Source: Arthrobacter koreensis (GTDB lineage: Bacteria; Actinomycetota; Actinomycetes; Actinomycetales; Micrococcaceae). Taken from it: 64,000 bases of DNA. Numbering within the stretch: the first letter of the stretch is position 1; each line of letters opens with the position of its first letter. A program made the translations under genes and the position numbers. This document shows positions 61,972 to 64,000 of the stretch, one piece after another. The stretch is taken from positions 310,001 to 374,000 of the forward strand of contig NZ_WACG01000005.1 of NCBI RefSeq assembly GCF_009193255.1, read 5' to 3'. Below the pieces are notes generated by a model. That model was not told where the DNA came from, did not search any database, and saw only the letters and a program-made list of their open reading frames with translations.

Positions 61972-63004
61972 TGAACTTCGCGACGGCGCTTGCCTGCTTC
62001 TCGGCAATCACCGCGAGGTCCGGGTTCAGCAGCTCAAGGTCGGCGAGGGAGGGCGCGCCCTCGGGGACACCGGCGTCGTCGCGCACCGGAAGGTAGGACT
62101 GCGCCACGGCCAGTTCCTGGCCTTCCTTCGAGACCAGGAACTCCACGAACTCGTTGGCGGCGTCCGGGTTCTTCGAGTCAGTGAAGACGCCCGCCGGCTG
62201 GGAGACGTACGGAACGCCGTCGGTCGGGTAGGACAGGCTGATGGGCGAGCCCTTCGCTGCCAGTTCGCGGGCCACATAGTCCACCACGATCCCGATCCCC
62301 GAGGTACCGGCGGCCACGGCCTGGCCCACCGGGCCGTTGCTTTCCAGCACGGTCGGTTCGTTGCTGATCAGGTTCTTCAGCCAGTTCTCGCCCAGGGCCG
62401 GGGTCTCGAGCCAGACGGTGGTGTTGAAGGCGGCGGCACCGGAGACGTCCGGGTTCGGCATGGCGATCATGCCCTTGTATTCGTCCTTGGTCAGTTCGGC
62501 CCAGGACTCGGGGGCGTTGTCCACCAGCGTGGTGTTGTAGGCGATGACGGTGGGGATGATGCGGGTGCCCACGTAGTAGCCCTCGGCGTCGACAACGTCC
62601 TGATTCAGTTCACCGGCGTTGTCGATGTCCAGGACCTGCAGGTCCCCCTCGGCGGCGTATGCCTCGAACGTGGGGACGTCGGCGGCGAGGATCACGTCGG
62701 CCTGGATGCCGCCGGTTTCCTTCTCCGTGGCGATCCGGGTCTTCAGCTCACCGGTGCCGGCGCGGAAGACCTCAACGCTGACCTCCGGGTTGACCTCGCT
62801 GTAGGCGGCAATCAGTTCATCGATCTTTGCCTGCGGCTCGGAGGTGTACACCGTGAGGGTGCCGGTGGCCCCGGCCGAGGTGCTGGACGCTGAGGCTTCC
62901 GGAGAGTTTTCGGCGCCGTCGGCGCTGCCGCTGCAGGCGGTCAGGAGAGCAAGCGACGCCAGGGAAACGACGGCGAGGGCGGGGTACTTAGAGCGGTGCA
63001 GCAA
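61955..63004 (-). CDS. Fe3+/phosphonate-type solute-binding lipoprotein
   Basis: 349 residues from a TTG start at 63004, supported by AAGGAGAA four bases upstream. No ATG is available before the signal peptide in this frame. A lipoprotein signal ends LLTAC, with Cys24. The body is an FbpA/PhnS-like fold: LTVYTSEPQAKIDELIAAYSEVNPEVSVEVFRAGTGELKTRIATEKETGGIQADVI and the ending QPAGVFTDSKNPDAANEFVEFLVSKEGQELAVAQSYLPVRDD. The pair of tyrosines that bind Fe3+ in FbpA is not clearly present, so a phosphorylated ligand is possible. Confidence 0.88.
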   Translation of the reverse strand: MLHRSKYPALAVVSLASLALLTACSGSADGAENSPEASASSTSAGATGTLTVYTSEPQAKIDELIAAYSEVNPEVSVEVFRAGTGELKTRIATEKETGGIQADVILAADVPTFEAYAAEGDLQVLDIDNAGELNQDVVDAEGYYVGTRIIPTVIAYNTTLVDNAPESWAELTKDEYKGMIAMPNPDVSGAAAFNTTVWLETPALGENWLKNLISNEPTVLESNGPVGQAVAAGTSGIGIVVDYVARELAAKGSPISLSYPTDGVPYVSQPAGVFTDSKNPDAANEFVEFLVSKEGQELAVAQSYLPVRDDAGVPEGAPSLADLELLNPDLAVIAEKQASAVAKFNDLLK

Positions 63005-63998
63005 GGGGTTCTCCTTGGGAAACCGGCAGCAACGGCTGCTGCCGGGAAGGGTGGCCCGGTGCCCGTGCGGGCTCCGGGAAGGGATAGGTGGAACGGGTAG
63101 TGCCGGCAGCGGGGACGGCGCCGGGTGGCGGTGTGGAATGGGGGTGCGGTGTGGAACTGGGGTGAGCTGGGGCCTTGAGGCGCACGGCGGGCTTGGTGAA
63201 CACCACTGCGCCAGTCGGCTGCAGCGGGACCGGCACGGCGCTGACCCCGGTTTCGTCCAGCCGGATGACAGAGAGCCAGCTGCTGTCCAGGCCCTGCACC
63301 CTCTCCGGCGGCGCGAACAGGTCCTGGCCGTAGGACACCGCCGGGCCGGCCCAGACCGGCACAGCACCCAGCCGGCCGGACACCGCATGGTGGTAGTGCC
63401 CGCACAGGACGGCGCGCACGTCCGTGCCGGCCAGCACGCCGGCGAGTTCCGCAGGCCGGGCCAGGCCGCGGCCGGCCAGCTGCGGCAGCAGCGAATCGAC
63501 GGGCGGATGGTGCAGGGCCAGCACAGTGCCGTCGGGGGCAGGCTCGGCCAGGACAGTATCCAGCCAGTGCAGCTGCTCTCCGGTGAGCCGGCCCGCGGGC
63601 TGCCCGGGGTTGTCCGAATCCAGCGTGATGAGGCGCAGTCCCCCGACGAAATGCACGTTGTCCCCGGGACCGGGGCCTGTGTCGGTGCGCGAACCCGTGA
63701 ACGCTTCGGCCGTCCACGCCCGGGTGCCGGGAAGGTCATGGTTACCGGGCAGCACGATGACCGGGCAGCCCAGCTCCCGGCCGGCGCGGGCGAAAAGTTC
63801 GGCGGCGGCAGAGTAGATATCGCCGCCGGAATCGGCGATGTCACCGGTAACCACAACGGCGTCGGGCCGGTAGCGGACCGCTGCGCGCAGGGCCTCGGCG
63901 GTGCGTGCCCACGTGTCCAGGACACCGAACAACGGCTCGTCCGGCTGATGCAGATGTGTGTCCGTGAGGTGGATCAGGGTGTAACCCGGCGCGTTCAT
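62988..63998 (-). CDS. Metallophosphoesterase, Icc/CpdA-like
   Basis: 336 residues from ATG 63998, complete just inside the window end. Metal ligands are D13-x-H15 (LTDTHLH), D53 (GDIADS), N86-H87 (GNHD), H163 (LALHHPP) and H201/H203 (GHYHH), the calcineurin-like set. The length of the catalytic part matches cyclic-nucleotide or glycerophosphodiester phosphodiesterases of the Icc/GpdQ group. The last 70 residues are Pro/His-rich and probably disordered. It overlaps the binding-protein gene by 17 bp, so it is the first visible gene of the transport operon. Its promoter lies outside the window. Confidence 0.88.
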   Translation of the reverse strand: MNAPGYTLIHLTDTHLHQPDEPLFGVLDTWARTAEALRAAVRYRPDAVVVTGDIADSGGDIYSAAAELFARAGRELGCPVIVLPGNHDLPGTRAWTAEAFTGSRTDTGPGPGDNVHFVGGLRLITLDSDNPGQPAGRLTGEQLHWLDTVLAEPAPDGTVLALHHPPVDSLLPQLAGRGLARPAELAGVLAGTDVRAVLCGHYHHAVSGRLGAVPVWAGPAVSYGQDLFAPPERVQGLDSSWLSVIRLDETGVSAVPVPLQPTGAVVFTKPAVRLKAPAHPSSTPHPHSTPPPGAVPAAGTTRSTYPFPEPARAPGHPSRQQPLLPVSQGEPLAAPL

Positions 63999-64000
63999 GC

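Overview
The window is chromosomal DNA from a high-GC Gram-positive bacterium, most likely an Arthrobacter-like Micrococcaceae. I infer this from the GC-rich coding sequence, GTG and TTG starts behind strong ribosome binding sites, an EspR-like regulator beside an ImmA/IrrE-type protease, an IdeR/DtxR-type iron box, and the mix of lipoprotein-dependent ABC importers. No rRNA, tRNA, integrase, transposase or CRISPR array was seen.

Left flank (1-23.1 kb). The end of an amidase gene is followed by about 1 kb of non-coding DNA with three diverged tandem repeats, a hairpin and a near-perfect 44-bp palindrome. Then come a leftward cassette (PAP2-like membrane protein, ImmA/IrrE-type metallopeptidase, multi-pass membrane protein, second PAP2-like protein, XRE regulator), a D-2-hydroxyacid dehydrogenase, and a four-gene siderophore importer preceded by an IdeR-type box. 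A LacI-type regulator is divergent from a polyamine-type ABC importer that is followed by an unusual adenosine-deaminase-family enzyme. Next are a secreted or membrane Cys-motif protein, a DinB-like protein, arginine deiminase, and a GntR / orphan binding lipoprotein / alpha-hydroxyacid oxidase group whose oxidase carries an in-frame amber codon.

Defence island (about 23.1-55.3 kb). Two long convergent operons meet at a bidirectional hairpin terminator at 36126-36160. Arm A (plus strand) is C5-cytosine methyltransferase, a 1554-residue GHKL-ATPase/SF2-helicase fusion, a UvrD-like helicase, a DrmA-like helicase and a DrmB-like DUF1998 protein. This is a DISARM-like set with no recognisable DrmC phospholipase. 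Arm B (minus strand) is a GmrSD-like DUF262/DUF1524 protein, a DrmD-like SNF2 helicase, a 1546-residue N6-adenine methyltransferase, a 2120-residue DEAD/DEAH-DUF1998 helicase, a UvrD-like helicase with a RelE-like N-terminus, and an EVE-like/DUF3883 putative nuclease. Each arm has one methyltransferase, one SF1 helicase, two SF2 helicases and a DUF1998 module. The two DUF1998 proteins end in a similar short C-terminal module. The likely division of labour is self-marking by methylation, DISARM/Druantia-like blocking of foreign DNA, and type IV modules against modified DNA.

Right flank (55.3-64 kb). An EcsC-family gene, a small membrane-protein gene broken by an ochre codon, and a 5'-truncated MFS transporter suggest a worn island edge. 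These are followed by a leftward operon of metallophosphoesterase, binding lipoprotein, fused permease, ATPase and histidine phosphatase, which looks like uptake and dephosphorylation of a phosphorylated compound or iron uptake.
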